DNA of 64,000 nt from Amycolatopsis sp. DSM 110486 (GTDB lineage: Bacteria > Actinomycetota > Actinomycetes > Mycobacteriales > Pseudonocardiaceae), in NCBI RefSeq assembly GCF_019468465.1, contig NZ_CP080519.1:7681001-7745000 (forward strand). The letters run 5' to 3'. Position 1 is the stretch's first letter, and every line of letters starts with the position of its first letter. Below, one piece after another: positions 8,424-18,288 of this stretch. The notes under the pieces are model-generated. The model was not told where the DNA came from. It worked only from the letters and a program-made list of their open reading frames with translations, and did no database searches. The position numbers and the translations under genes are program-made.

Positions 8424-9506
8424 TCAGCTTTCGATCCGGACGCCGCGGTGCTCCCCGTCGGACAGGAACAGCGCCACCGCCTCACCTTCGTCGCAGACGG
8501 CCGCGCGCTCCGCGCGAGTCAGCCGGCGCAACGGTGTCACCACCACCGTGCCCTCCTCGACGGTCCACGTCGCCGTGACGTGGCCGTCCACGAGGAGGAC
8601 GCGGGAGCCCGCGACGGAAAGGTTGCGGTGGGCGTCGTCGACGATGCGGGTGCGGTCGGAGTAGCCGAGCAGCGCGTTGTCGAACGCGGGGAGGAAGCGG
8701 ACGGGCGCCGGGGTGTCCGGAGCGGGGCGCGGGGCGCCGGAGAGGTCCAGCAGTTCGCGGCCGCGGTCGTCGCGGAAGGACACCAGTTCGTCGCGCACCG
8801 AGGCGACGGCGGCGGGCAGCCCGGCGAGGCCGGACCACGCGCGCAGGTCGGCGGTGGCGGCGGGGCCGTAGGCGGCGAGGTAGCGGCGGACCAGGTCGGC
8901 GCCGACGACGTCGTCCGGGGGAGCCGGGACGTCGCGGCCCAGCCAGGCGGACAGGGGCAGGTACCGCACGCCGGCCTTCTGCCGCCAGACCCCGCGCGGC
9001 GGCAGCTGCACCACGGGCACGAGCGCGGCGACCAGCATCTCGCCCAGCGCGCGTGGTCCCGGCGCCGGCCAGCGGTCCGCCACGGCCCGCGCGAGCTCGG
9101 GCATGGACCGCGGTTCGCCGTCGGCGAGGACGGCGCGGCCCGCCGCGGCGAGCTCCGTGAGGTCGACGCCGCCGAGCTCACGCCGGTAGACGCCGAGCAC
9201 GCGCTGGCGCAGCATCGCGTCGTGGCGGGTGCGCCAGGCGAGGGCGTCGTCGGCGGTGACGAGGTGGACGGTGCGGCGCATGAGATGGGTCCGGACCACC
9301 TGCCGCCCGACGAGGAGGTCCGACAGTTCGGCCGGCTCGAACGCCCGCAACCGCGACCACAGGCCCGTGAACGGTTCCTGCGGCTCCTGCGCCTGCAGCC
9401 CGCACAGGTGCGCGACGGCGTCGAGCGCGGGCAGATCGGCGCGCTCCAGCAGCAGCTGGCGGGCGAGCGTCGCGCGGTTGAGCGCGCGACTGTCCAGCAC
9501 CGTCAC
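8424..9506 (-). CDS. AlkZ/YcaQ-like winged-helix DNA glycosylase family protein
   Basis: 360 residues of the winged-helix DNA-binding family that includes AlkZ and YcaQ glycosylases. LCGLQAQEP near residue 34 contains the Gln-x-Gln catalytic motif, and RTHLMRRTVHLV, DLVRRYLAAYGPAT and a C-terminal VLLVDGHVTATW are typical. Members excise alkylated or crosslinked bases, and several guard antibiotic producers against their own genotoxins. It overlaps the DinB gene by 4 bp, so the two are made together. Family assignment is firm; the lesion is unknown. Confidence 0.85.
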   Translation of the reverse strand: MTVLDSRALNRATLARQLLLERADLPALDAVAHLCGLQAQEPQEPFTGLWSRLRAFEPAELSDLLVGRQVVRTHLMRRTVHLVTADDALAWRTRHDAMLRQRVLGVYRRELGGVDLTELAAAGRAVLADGEPRSMPELARAVADRWPAPGPRALGEMLVAALVPVVQLPPRGVWRQKAGVRYLPLSAWLGRDVPAPPDDVVGADLVRRYLAAYGPAATADLRAWSGLAGLPAAVASVRDELVSFRDDRGRELLDLSGAPRPAPDTPAPVRFLPAFDNALLGYSDRTRIVDDAHRNLSVAGSRVLLVDGHVTATWTVEEGTVVVTPLRRLTRAERAAVCDEGEAVALFLSDGEHRGVRIES

Positions 9507-10039
9507 GACGCCTCAAGCGTTTCGCGCAGCAGGTCCGCGTGGCCCGCGTGCTGCGCGGTCTCGACGATCACGTGCAGCAGGACCCCGCGCACACTGCGCT
9601 CGGCTCCGGCCTCGTGCCACGGCGCCTCCGGCAGCGGGTGCGCGGCCGCCAGATCGGGCACGGCGGCGACGATCTCCTCGGTCCGCGCCGCGACCTCGTC
9701 GTAGCGCTTCAAGATGCCGGCGAGCGTGTCGCCGGGCTGCATGCTGAATTCCGCTTGGTGCTCGATCGCCCACTTCGGATACTCGCGCGCGGTCCCGGCC
9801 GCGAAATCGGCCCACGTCACGCCGTCGGGCAGCTCGTAGCTCATCGCTGAAGCGCCTTCGACCGCGAAGCGCAGCCACTGCTCCTCCATCGACGCGACGT
9901 GCTTGACGAGCCCGCCGAGGCACAGCTCGCTGACGGTGGGGCGCTTGCCCAGCTGCTCGTCGGTGAGGTCGCGGACGCTCGCCTTCAGCGTCTCCCGAGC
10001 GTGGGCGAGCTGGACGAGGAGTTCGGTCTTTTCGGTCAT
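9503..10039 (-). CDS. DinB/DUF664-family protein (thiol-transferase fold)
   Basis: 178 residues, a four-helix DinB-like bundle. A His in LCLGGLVKHVASMEEQW, one in the central EHQAEF region and two near the end (IVETAQHAGHADLLRE) form the usual three-His metal site. Actinobacterial members are often mycothiol-dependent transferases or detoxifying enzymes. First gene of a two-gene operon with the AlkZ-like glycosylase, which suggests a shared role in handling alkylating or electrophilic damage. It diverges from the WYL regulator gene. Confidence 0.85.
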   Translation of the reverse strand: MTEKTELLVQLAHARETLKASVRDLTDEQLGKRPTVSELCLGGLVKHVASMEEQWLRFAVEGASAMSYELPDGVTWADFAAGTAREYPKWAIEHQAEFSMQPGDTLAGILKRYDEVAARTEEIVAAVPDLAAAHPLPEAPWHEAGAERSVRGVLLHVIVETAQHAGHADLLRETLEAS

Positions 10040-10088
10040 GACGTCATCGTCGCAGGGGTAGCGGACAGGAAGTGGCCGCTTCTTCCGT

Positions 10089-10094
10089 CAAGAT
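10089..10094 (+). promoter_or_regulatory. -10 box for a leaderless WYL regulator mRNA
   Basis: CAAGAT at 10089-10094 lies 6 nt before the GTG at 10101, the spacing of actinobacterial leaderless promoters, and no ribosome site precedes the GTG. No convincing -35 is visible. The 61-bp divergent gap also holds a weak GAAG/CTTC inverted repeat that may be the regulator's site. Confidence 0.4.
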
Positions 10095-10100
10095 GAAACC

Positions 10101-11075
10101 GTGCCGAAGACTTCCGCCCGCCTCCTGGCGTTGCTCTCGCTGCTGCAGGCGCGCCGCGACTGGCCGGGCGCGGCGTTGGCCGAGCGGCTCGCCATCAGCC
10201 CGCGCACCGTCCGCCGTGACGTCGATCGCCTGCGGGAGCTGGGATATCCGATCGTCGCGACCAAAGGACCCGACGGCGGCTACCGCCTCGATGCCGGCGC
10301 GCAGCTGCCACCGCTGCTGTTCGACGACGAGCAGGCCGTCGCGCTCGCCGTCGCCCTGCAGCTGGCGACCACCGGCGGCGCGGGCATCGAGGAAGCGGCC
10401 GCGCGGGCGTTGACGACGGTGCGCCAGGTGATGCCAGCCCGGCTGCGGCACCGGATCGACAGCGTCCGCGTGACCGCGCTGGCCCGGCCGGTTCCGCAGG
10501 TCGGCGGCGACGTCCTCGCCGCGCTGGGCGCCGCCGTCCACGCGAGCGAGGTGCTGCGCTTCGACTACCCGCCCGGCCCCGCGCCACGGCGCGTCGAACC
10601 GCACCACCTCGTCGCCCGCGGCGGCCTCTGGTACCTCGTGGCCTGGGACCTCGACCGCGGCGACTGGCGCGTCTTCCGCGCCGACCGCCTCACGCCCCGC
10701 ACTCCGACCGGCCCGCGGTTCACCCCGCGCGAGCTGCCCGGCGGCAGCGTCGCCGCCTTCGTCACCAGCCGGTTCCAGGGCTCCGCCAGCGGCTGGCCCT
10801 GCCGCGGCTCGGTGCTCCTCGACCTGCCCGCGGCCGCGGTGTCGCGCTACGCCGCGGACGCCGTCGTCGAGGAGGCCGGCCCGGACCGGTGCCGCCTGGA
10901 GCTGGGCTCGTGGTCGTGGGCCGCCCTGGCCGCCGCCTTCGGGCGGTTCGACGCGGACCTGGAGGTCGTCGGACCGCCCGAGCTGGCGGAGGCGTTCGAG
11001 GTGCTCGCGCGCCGCTTTCGCGCCGGGGTCAGGCCGCGGCGGACGGCCCGCTCGCCAGCGCCTGCACCCGGTTGA
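10101..11075 (+). CDS. YafY-type transcriptional regulator with WYL domain
   Basis: 324 residues. An N-terminal HTH_11 domain (about 5-60: RLLALLSLLQARRDWPG, SPRTVRRDVDRLRELGYP) is followed by a WYL domain (about 140-225: LRFDYPPG, HHLVARGGLWYLVAWD, FRADRLT). WYL domains bind single-stranded DNA or nucleotides in characterised regulators. Divergent from the DinB/AlkZ-like pair, which suggests it controls that operon. Its 3' end overlaps the convergent lysozyme gene by 47 bp. Confidence 0.88.
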   Translation: MPKTSARLLALLSLLQARRDWPGAALAERLAISPRTVRRDVDRLRELGYPIVATKGPDGGYRLDAGAQLPPLLFDDEQAVALAVALQLATTGGAGIEEAAARALTTVRQVMPARLRHRIDSVRVTALARPVPQVGGDVLAALGAAVHASEVLRFDYPPGPAPRRVEPHHLVARGGLWYLVAWDLDRGDWRVFRADRLTPRTPTGPRFTPRELPGGSVAAFVTSRFQGSASGWPCRGSVLLDLPAAAVSRYAADAVVEEAGPDRCRLELGSWSWAALAAAFGRFDADLEVVGPPELAEAFEVLARRFRAGVRPRRTARSPAPAPG

Positions 11076-11883
11076 ACGGGCCGTTGTAGTAGTTCTGGTC
11101 GCCCGGCAGGCCGCCGGTGCGGGAGAACTGCCAGATGCTCTGCTTGTCCCAGCCCGCCGGCAGCTCGCCGATCTGCGGTGCGTATCGCGCGAGCCACAGC
11201 GGATCCGTGTCGCCGAAGCGGTTCGTGTTGCCGGTACAGAGTTTCCACCACGTGGTGGACGTGTAGATCAGTGCGCTGCGGCCTTCCTTCGCGAGGTAGG
11301 TGCGCGTGAAGTCGGCGATCCAGTTGGTCATGTCGGCCGGGCTCTTGCCGTAACAGGCGTCGCCGTACGGGTTGTACTCGATGTCGAGCGCGCCGGGCAG
11401 CGTTTTGCCGTCCCCACGCCAGGCCCCGCCGTGCGCGATGAAGTACTCGGCCTGCTCCGCGCCGCCGGATACGTCGGGCCGCGCGAAGTGGTAGGCGCCG
11501 CGGACGATCCCGGCGGCGTGCGCGCCGTCGTACTGCCCGCCGAACTGCGGGTTGACGAACCCCGTGCCCTCCGTCGCCTTGACGTAGGTGAACCGCGCGC
11601 CCGACCCGCTCGCCGCCTTCCAGTCGACAGCGCCCGTGTGCCCGCTCACGTCGTGTCCGAGCGTCTGGTCGACGTCGGCCCGGGCCAGGTCAGGACCCCC
11701 GTGCACCCCTTCGTGCGCCGCGATCTGCGCGCCCGCGTAGGTGTCCCCGGCGAGTGAGTAGTCGGCTGCCGGAGCAGCCGAGGCGGGCGCCGTCAGCAGC
11801 CCTCCCGGCACCAGCACCCCGGCGACGATCAGCAAAGACCGCCGCCACCGGCCGCCACGGTCGTTTCCCGGCACTGTTCGCAT
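11029..11883 (-). CDS. Secreted GH25 lysozyme (N-acetylmuramidase)
   Basis: 284 residues. A basic N-terminus and hydrophobic core give a Sec signal ending near APASAAPA (about residue 35). The GH25 barrel follows: LGHDVSGHTGAVDW (catalytic-side Asp), FTYVKATEGTGFVNPQF, GAYHFARPD, ALDIEYNPYG with the Asp/Glu pair, and LWLARYAP. It should cleave the MurNAc-GlcNAc bond in peptidoglycan outside the cell. The ATG at 11881-11883 heads the signal peptide. No C-terminal wall-binding domain is present. Confidence 0.92.
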   Translation of the reverse strand: MRTVPGNDRGGRWRRSLLIVAGVLVPGGLLTAPASAAPAADYSLAGDTYAGAQIAAHEGVHGGPDLARADVDQTLGHDVSGHTGAVDWKAASGSGARFTYVKATEGTGFVNPQFGGQYDGAHAAGIVRGAYHFARPDVSGGAEQAEYFIAHGGAWRGDGKTLPGALDIEYNPYGDACYGKSPADMTNWIADFTRTYLAKEGRSALIYTSTTWWKLCTGNTNRFGDTDPLWLARYAPQIGELPAGWDKQSIWQFSRTGGLPGDQNYYNGPFNRVQALASGPSAAA

Positions 11884-12116
11884 TCCGGCTCCGATCCTGT
11901 CACTGGCAGGTCCGTGATCATCGTGCCTCCGGTGTGGACACTTCGCGAGCCTTCTGTCACTCGATCGTGGAATGCTCCACTGTGGACGGACAGCCGGTCC
12001 GGCAAAGTAGCACCACGTCACAGCGGTCATCGCGGTGGATGATCACCGGCCGGTTCCGGGCTCGGCGTAAGCTGGCTTCGTCAGTCGCACACGTCGTCGG
12101 AAGGGCTGCCGGGGGT

Positions 12117-13004
12117 ATGGAAGAGAGCGGAAGCGCCACTCTCGACGATGCGGCCGAGGTCTTCGCGCAGGTGCGCCCGCGGCTGTTCGGCATCGCGTAC
12201 CGCATGCTCGGCAGCGCGGCCGACGCGGAGGACGTGCTGCAGGAGGTGTGGCTGCGCTGGCAGAAGGCCGACCGCTCGGTGGTCGAGAACCCGGCCGCCT
12301 ACCTCGCGACCACGACCACGCGCCAGGCGATCAACGCCACGCGCACCGCGTACGCGCGGCGCGAGACCTACATCGGGCCCTGGCTGCCCGAGCCCGTCGA
12401 CACGACGGCCGACCCGCAGCTCGGCGCCGAGCGCGCCGCCGCGCTGGAGGTCGCCGTGCTGATGCTGCTGGAGAAGCTCACGCCGACCGAGCGCGCCGCG
12501 TACGTGCTGCGGGAGGCGTTCGACTACCCGTACTCGCAGATCGCCGAGATCATCCAGACCACCGAGGTCACGGCACGCCAGTACGTGAGCCGCGCCCGCA
12601 AGCACCTCGCGGCGGAGAAGCGCAAGCCCGTGAGCGAGGCGGAGCGGAAGAAGCTGCTCGCCGCGTTCCTGGCCGCCGCGCAGGCCGGGGACCTGCCGGC
12701 GCTGGAGCAGCTTTTCGCCTCCGACGTGGTGAGCTACTCCGACGGCGGCGGCGTCGCCCGGGCCGCGCGCTCGGCGATCTTCGGCCCGGCCACGCTCGCG
12801 AAGGTCATCCGCGCGTACCAGCCGTTCTTCTGGACGGACGCCGACATCGTCTTCACCCAGGTCAACGGCGAGCTCGCCGCGGTGCTCAGCCGCAACGGCG
12901 CCGTGTACGGCGTCATCAGCTTCACCTCCACGGAAGACGGCATCGACAAGATCCTCTGGATGCTCAACCCCGGCAAGCTGACCGCCGCGCTGCCCACGGA
13001 CTGA
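12117..13004 (+). CDS. ECF41-type RNA polymerase sigma factor
   Basis: 295 residues. Sigma-70 region 2 (about 10-80: RLFGIAYRMLGSAADAEDVLQEVWLRW) and region 4 (about 115-165: LTPTERAAYVLREAFDYPYSQIAEII) are joined to a SnoaL-like C-terminal domain (about 185-295). The two ECF41 hallmarks are visible: WLPEP in the linker and NPGKL near the end (family form NPDKL). The extension tunes activity in place of an anti-sigma factor. ECF41 genes usually sit beside a carboxymuconolactone decarboxylase, oxidoreductase or epimerase target; none is adjacent here. ATG at 12117. Confidence 0.93.
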   Translation: MEESGSATLDDAAEVFAQVRPRLFGIAYRMLGSAADAEDVLQEVWLRWQKADRSVVENPAAYLATTTTRQAINATRTAYARRETYIGPWLPEPVDTTADPQLGAERAAALEVAVLMLLEKLTPTERAAYVLREAFDYPYSQIAEIIQTTEVTARQYVSRARKHLAAEKRKPVSEAERKKLLAAFLAAAQAGDLPALEQLFASDVVSYSDGGGVARAARSAIFGPATLAKVIRAYQPFFWTDADIVFTQVNGELAAVLSRNGAVYGVISFTSTEDGIDKILWMLNPGKLTAALPTD

Positions 13005-13013
13005 CGCGCTGCC

Positions 13014-13471
13014 GTGCGGCGGGTCGTCCTCCTCGGCCGTGGTGGCGCGGGCAAGTCGACGTTCGCCACGCGCCTCGGCGCCGCCCTCGACCTGCCCGTT
13101 GTGGAGCTCGACGCGCTGTTCTGGCCGCCGGACCTCGCGCCGATGCCGGCCGAGCGGTGGGCCGAGGTCCAGGAACAGCTGGCCGGCGAGTCGCGCTGGA
13201 TCCTCGACGGTGACCTCGGTCCGTACGACGTGCTGAAACCCCGCCTCGAAAAGGCCGACACCGTCGTGGTGCTCGACTTCCCGCTCTGGCGCTGCGCCTG
13301 GCGAGCGCTGCGCCGCGGAAAGGAGGACCGGGCCTTCTGGCACTGGCTCGTCACCTACCGCCGCCGCGCGCTGCCTGTCGTCGATGCCGCCCTCGCCGAG
13401 CACGCCAAGCACGCCACCGTGCACCGGCTCAGGAACCCCCGCGCTGTCGAGGGGTTCCTGAGCCGCGTGGA

Positions 13472-13487
<16 letters not shown>
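13014..13487 (+). CDS. Small P-loop kinase (adenylate-kinase-like topology)
   Basis: 157 residues with a Walker A (GRGGAGKST, about 8-16), ELDALFW and [11 protein letters not shown] segments, and [17 protein letters not shown] as the Walker B region, then an Arg-rich lid ([14 protein letters not shown]). This matches the small nucleotide-kinase or FlaR-like group; the substrate is not known. The GTG start lies 9 bp after the sigma-factor stop, suggesting co-transcription. Its last 16 bp overlap the convergent UvrA-like gene, and its coding end contains a perfect 15-bp hairpin. Confidence 0.8.
13425..13465. terminator. Perfect 15-bp hairpin inside the 3' end of the kinase gene
   Basis: CGGCTCAGGAACCCC (13425-13439) and its exact complement (13451-13465) flank an 11-nt loop. 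The hairpin encodes [16 protein letters not shown] of the kinase. Because the convergent genes overlap at their stops there is no intergenic space, so this embedded hairpin probably ends transcription from both sides. Confidence 0.65.
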
Positions 13488-15862
<2,375 letters not shown>

Positions 15863-15999
15863 CGGGTCTCCCTCTGCTGGGACGGGGGCCGCGCGTGCGG
15901 CGTCGACGGGGTCGGTGGAGCGGCTGGCGTCGATTCAACCAGCTCGACCGGGGTGCTCGTGGCCGGTCGGATGCCCGCTCACCCGGAGCGGGCGGCGGC

Positions 16000-16350
16000 T
16001 CAGCGGTCCTGGACCAGGCCCAGCACGTTGCCGTCCGGGTCGGTGAAGGTGGCGACGAGGCGCCCGCCGCCGACGTTCTTCGGCTGCTCCCGCACCACGG
16101 CGCCCGCCGCGGTCACCTCGGCCAGCTTCGCCTCGATGTCGTCGACGTGCCAGTAGGCCACGGGCGAGGGCGAGGCCTGCGGACCGCCGTTCGGCACGAG
16201 GCCGATGTGCTGGCCGGCGGTGTCGAAGCCGACGTAGTACTCGCTGTCGGCCTGTGGCGCGATCCCGAGCAGCGCGGTGTAGACCTCCTTGGCCTTGCTC
16301 AGGTCGGAGACGGAGTGCAACACGGTCTTGATGCCCTGCGTGGCGGACAT
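16000..16350 (-). CDS. Small VOC-family protein
   Basis: 116 residues, one glyoxalase/bleomycin-resistance unit with two beta-alpha-beta-beta-beta modules (IKTVLHSVSDLSKAKEVYTALLG; VAYWHVDDIEAKLAEVTAAGA, ending DPDGNVLGLVQD). The His and Glu pattern fits a metal site when dimerised. It lies 137 bp upstream of the UvrA-like gene on the same strand, so it may be co-transcribed; both families occur in drug self-protection, but nothing here shows the substrate. Confidence 0.85.
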   Translation of the reverse strand: MSATQGIKTVLHSVSDLSKAKEVYTALLGIAPQADSEYYVGFDTAGQHIGLVPNGGPQASPSPVAYWHVDDIEAKLAEVTAAGAVVREQPKNVGGGRLVATFTDPDGNVLGLVQDR

Positions 16351-16510
16351 GGTGGCTCCCGGGGTTCGTAGGTTCGAGCGGTTCGAGTGCGTGTCTTCGA
16401 CGCTAACCGCGACGCCCGCGTGAGCGCTTCTCGATTCCTGCTCGGTTCACCCTCGCAACGGTGTGTCCCCGGGTGTGGACGGTGCGTGGACCGGCCACAG
16501 TGGACGCGCG

Positions 16511-17158
16511 TCAGAGGCCCTTCACGAGCACGTCGTGGGTCGTCTTGAGGTGGGCGGCGAGGCGGTCGGCCGCGAGGTCGGCGTCGCGGGCGAGCACGGC
16601 GTCGAGCAGGCCGCGGTGCTCGGCGTCGACGTCGCGCTCGCCGGCCGGCTCCGCGACGGACCAGCGGCGGTAGAGCTCGCCCTTGTCGCGCAGCCGGTAG
16701 GCCATCGCGAGGATGCGCTGGTTGCGGCAGCCTTCGAGCAGTGCGGTGTGGAACGCGCCGTGGGCCTTGCCGGCGGCGACGGAGGGCTGCGGGTCGTCCG
16801 CGCGCGGGGTGACGAGCAGCAGGTGGTGCGCGCCGACCACGTGCGCCTCCCACGCCGCGTCGCCCTCGCGCACCGAATGTTTCAACGCGAGCGTCTCGAT
16901 CTCCAGCCGGGCCTCGGTGAGGTCCCGAAGGTCTGCCTCCGACAGGGCCGCGACGCGGAAGCCCTGCATCGGCCGCTCCTGCACCAGGTCGCGCTCGGCG
17001 AGGCGCAGCAGGCTCTCGCGCGCGACGCCGACGCTGCACTCGAAGCGTTTGCACAGCTCCGCCGTGCGCAGCGGCGAGCCCGGTTCGCGCGCGCCGGAGA
17101 GGATCTCCTCGCGCAGGCTCAGGTACACGCGCTCGTTGCGGGTCTCCTTGTCGGGCAC
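16511..17158 (-). CDS. GntR-family regulator, FCD subfamily
   Basis: 215 residues with a winged helix (RVYLSLREEILSGAREPGSP, CKRFECSVGVARESLLRLAERDLV) and an FCD domain containing GKAHGAFHTALLEGCRN and the final HLKTTHDVLV helix. Starts at GTG 17156-17158. Divergent from the GrdB-like gene across an AT-rich gap with repeated TTCGAA palindromes, so it most likely controls that gene and itself. Confidence 0.9.
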   Translation of the reverse strand: MPDKETRNERVYLSLREEILSGAREPGSPLRTAELCKRFECSVGVARESLLRLAERDLVQERPMQGFRVAALSEADLRDLTEARLEIETLALKHSVREGDAAWEAHVVGAHHLLLVTPRADDPQPSVAAGKAHGAFHTALLEGCRNQRILAMAYRLRDKGELYRRWSVAEPAGERDVDAEHRGLLDAVLARDADLAADRLAAHLKTTHDVLVKGL

Positions 17159-17223
17159 CTGCCCATCCTACGAATGTTCGAGCCCGGAGCCGGGGTGGCC
17201 ACGCTCGTCCGTTCAGGTCATTA

Positions 17224-17251
17224 TTCGAACATATAATTAATATTCGAATAT
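17224..17251. promoter_or_regulatory. TTCGAA palindromes in the GntR/GrdB-like divergent promoter
   Basis: A perfect 12-bp palindrome ATATTCGAATAT lies at 17240-17251, and a second TTCGAA at 17224-17229, 19 bp centre to centre; a weaker relative (ATGTTCGAG) lies near the GntR start at 17174-17182. The 30-bp core is strikingly AT-rich for this genome. Likely the GntR operator overlapping both promoters. Confidence 0.7.
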
Positions 17252-17300
17252 CTGGCGTAGCCTTGATCTTGACCGACCACGAGGAAGGAACGGATCACCC

Positions 17301-18200
17301 ATGACCACCCAGGCTGACTCCCGGACCTACGACTTCGACGCGAACGTGGCGGGCTCCGTGCTCGGCATCCCGCCGCTGAGCGTGCCGACGTTCGGCGCGC
17401 CGGAGCTCACCCCGCTGCGCAAACCGCCGGCCGACGCGACCGTCGGGCTGCTCGTCACGTGCGGCGCCTACTACCCGGACCAGAAGCGCCTGGAGCAGCG
17501 CAGCGACCTGTCCTACCGCCTGCTGCCGCGCGAGCGGGACCTGTCGGACGTGCTGTTCGCGCACATGACGCCGATCCGCGCGTTCGCGCTGGCCGACCCG
17601 AACGTCGCGTATCCGCGCGACACGATGCTCGACCTCGAGCGCGCGGGCGTGATCGGCCGCTACGCCGACCACGCGGTGTCCATGGTCGGCTCGATCTCGC
17701 AGTACGACGAGCTCGCCACGGAGACCGCGCCGAGGATCGTCGACGAGTTCGCCGCGATGGGTGTGGACCTCGTGCCGTTCTGCCCGCAGTGCCACGTCGC
17801 CGGCGGGGTCCTCGCGCGCGCGATCGAACGTCGTGGCCTGCCGACCACCAGCCTCACCACGCTGCACCGCGCGGCTTCGGCGGTCAAAGCCCCTCGTGCG
17901 ACGTTCCTCGACTTCCCGCTCGGCTGTCCGTGCGGCCGGCCCCGCGAGGCAGAGCAGCAACGCGCCATCGTCCGCGCCGCGGTGGAGACCGGCGCCGCCG
18001 TGGACCCGGCCGACGAGTGGTCGCTGCGCCGGCTGCCGTTCCAGTGGGCGGCCGACGGCGGCCGGGACTGGGAAGCGCTGGTGACCGACCTGTACCGCGT
18101 CGACAACGAGATCCGGGGGAGCGTGCGGGCGAACCTCAACGCGCACGTCATGACGCTGGAGGGGCAGGAGAAGGAGTTCACGATCCGCTGCGCCTGCTGA
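17301..18200 (+). CDS. GrdB/PrdB-like reductase subunit (glycine/betaine/proline reductase selenoprotein B family, Cys form)
   Basis: 299 residues. Family traits are the LLVTCGAYYP strand, a central PFCPQCHVAGGVLARAIERRGLPT block where selenoprotein B enzymes carry their redox site, and LDFPLGCPCGRPRE. CPQC and CPC supply Cys pairs, and no in-frame TGA lies within the gene. Characterised relatives are anaerobic reductases that release ammonia or open proline with a selenocysteine; this Cys homologue in an apparently aerobic actinomycete must do something else, possibly C-N or C-S bond chemistry. The tail IRCAC puts two more Cys next to the stop. Divergent from the GntR gene. Confidence 0.7.
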   Translation: MTTQADSRTYDFDANVAGSVLGIPPLSVPTFGAPELTPLRKPPADATVGLLVTCGAYYPDQKRLEQRSDLSYRLLPRERDLSDVLFAHMTPIRAFALADPNVAYPRDTMLDLERAGVIGRYADHAVSMVGSISQYDELATETAPRIVDEFAAMGVDLVPFCPQCHVAGGVLARAIERRGLPTTSLTTLHRAASAVKAPRATFLDFPLGCPCGRPREAEQQRAIVRAAVETGAAVDPADEWSLRRLPFQWAADGGRDWEALVTDLYRVDNEIRGSVRANLNAHVMTLEGQEKEFTIRCAC

Positions 18201-18250
18201 GGCCTGTCCTCTTAGGACGGTGTTCGGCGACCACTTCGGCCGCTGCCCGC

Positions 18251-18281
18251 TTGACCTGGAGCGCGCACCAGCTCCTAGCGT
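18251..18281 (+). promoter_or_regulatory. MerR-type promoter (19-bp spacer) for the SDR gene
   Basis: TTGACC (18251-18256) and TAGCGT (18276-18281) are separated by 19 bp, the stretched spacing of MerR-activated promoters. The spacer holds a near-palindrome around ACCTGGAGCGCGCACCAGCT (16 of 20 positions symmetric). The -10 ends 7 nt before the ATG, implying a leaderless mRNA. No MerR gene is present in the window, so the activator acts from elsewhere. Confidence 0.7.
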
Positions 18282-18288
18282 CGGTGCG

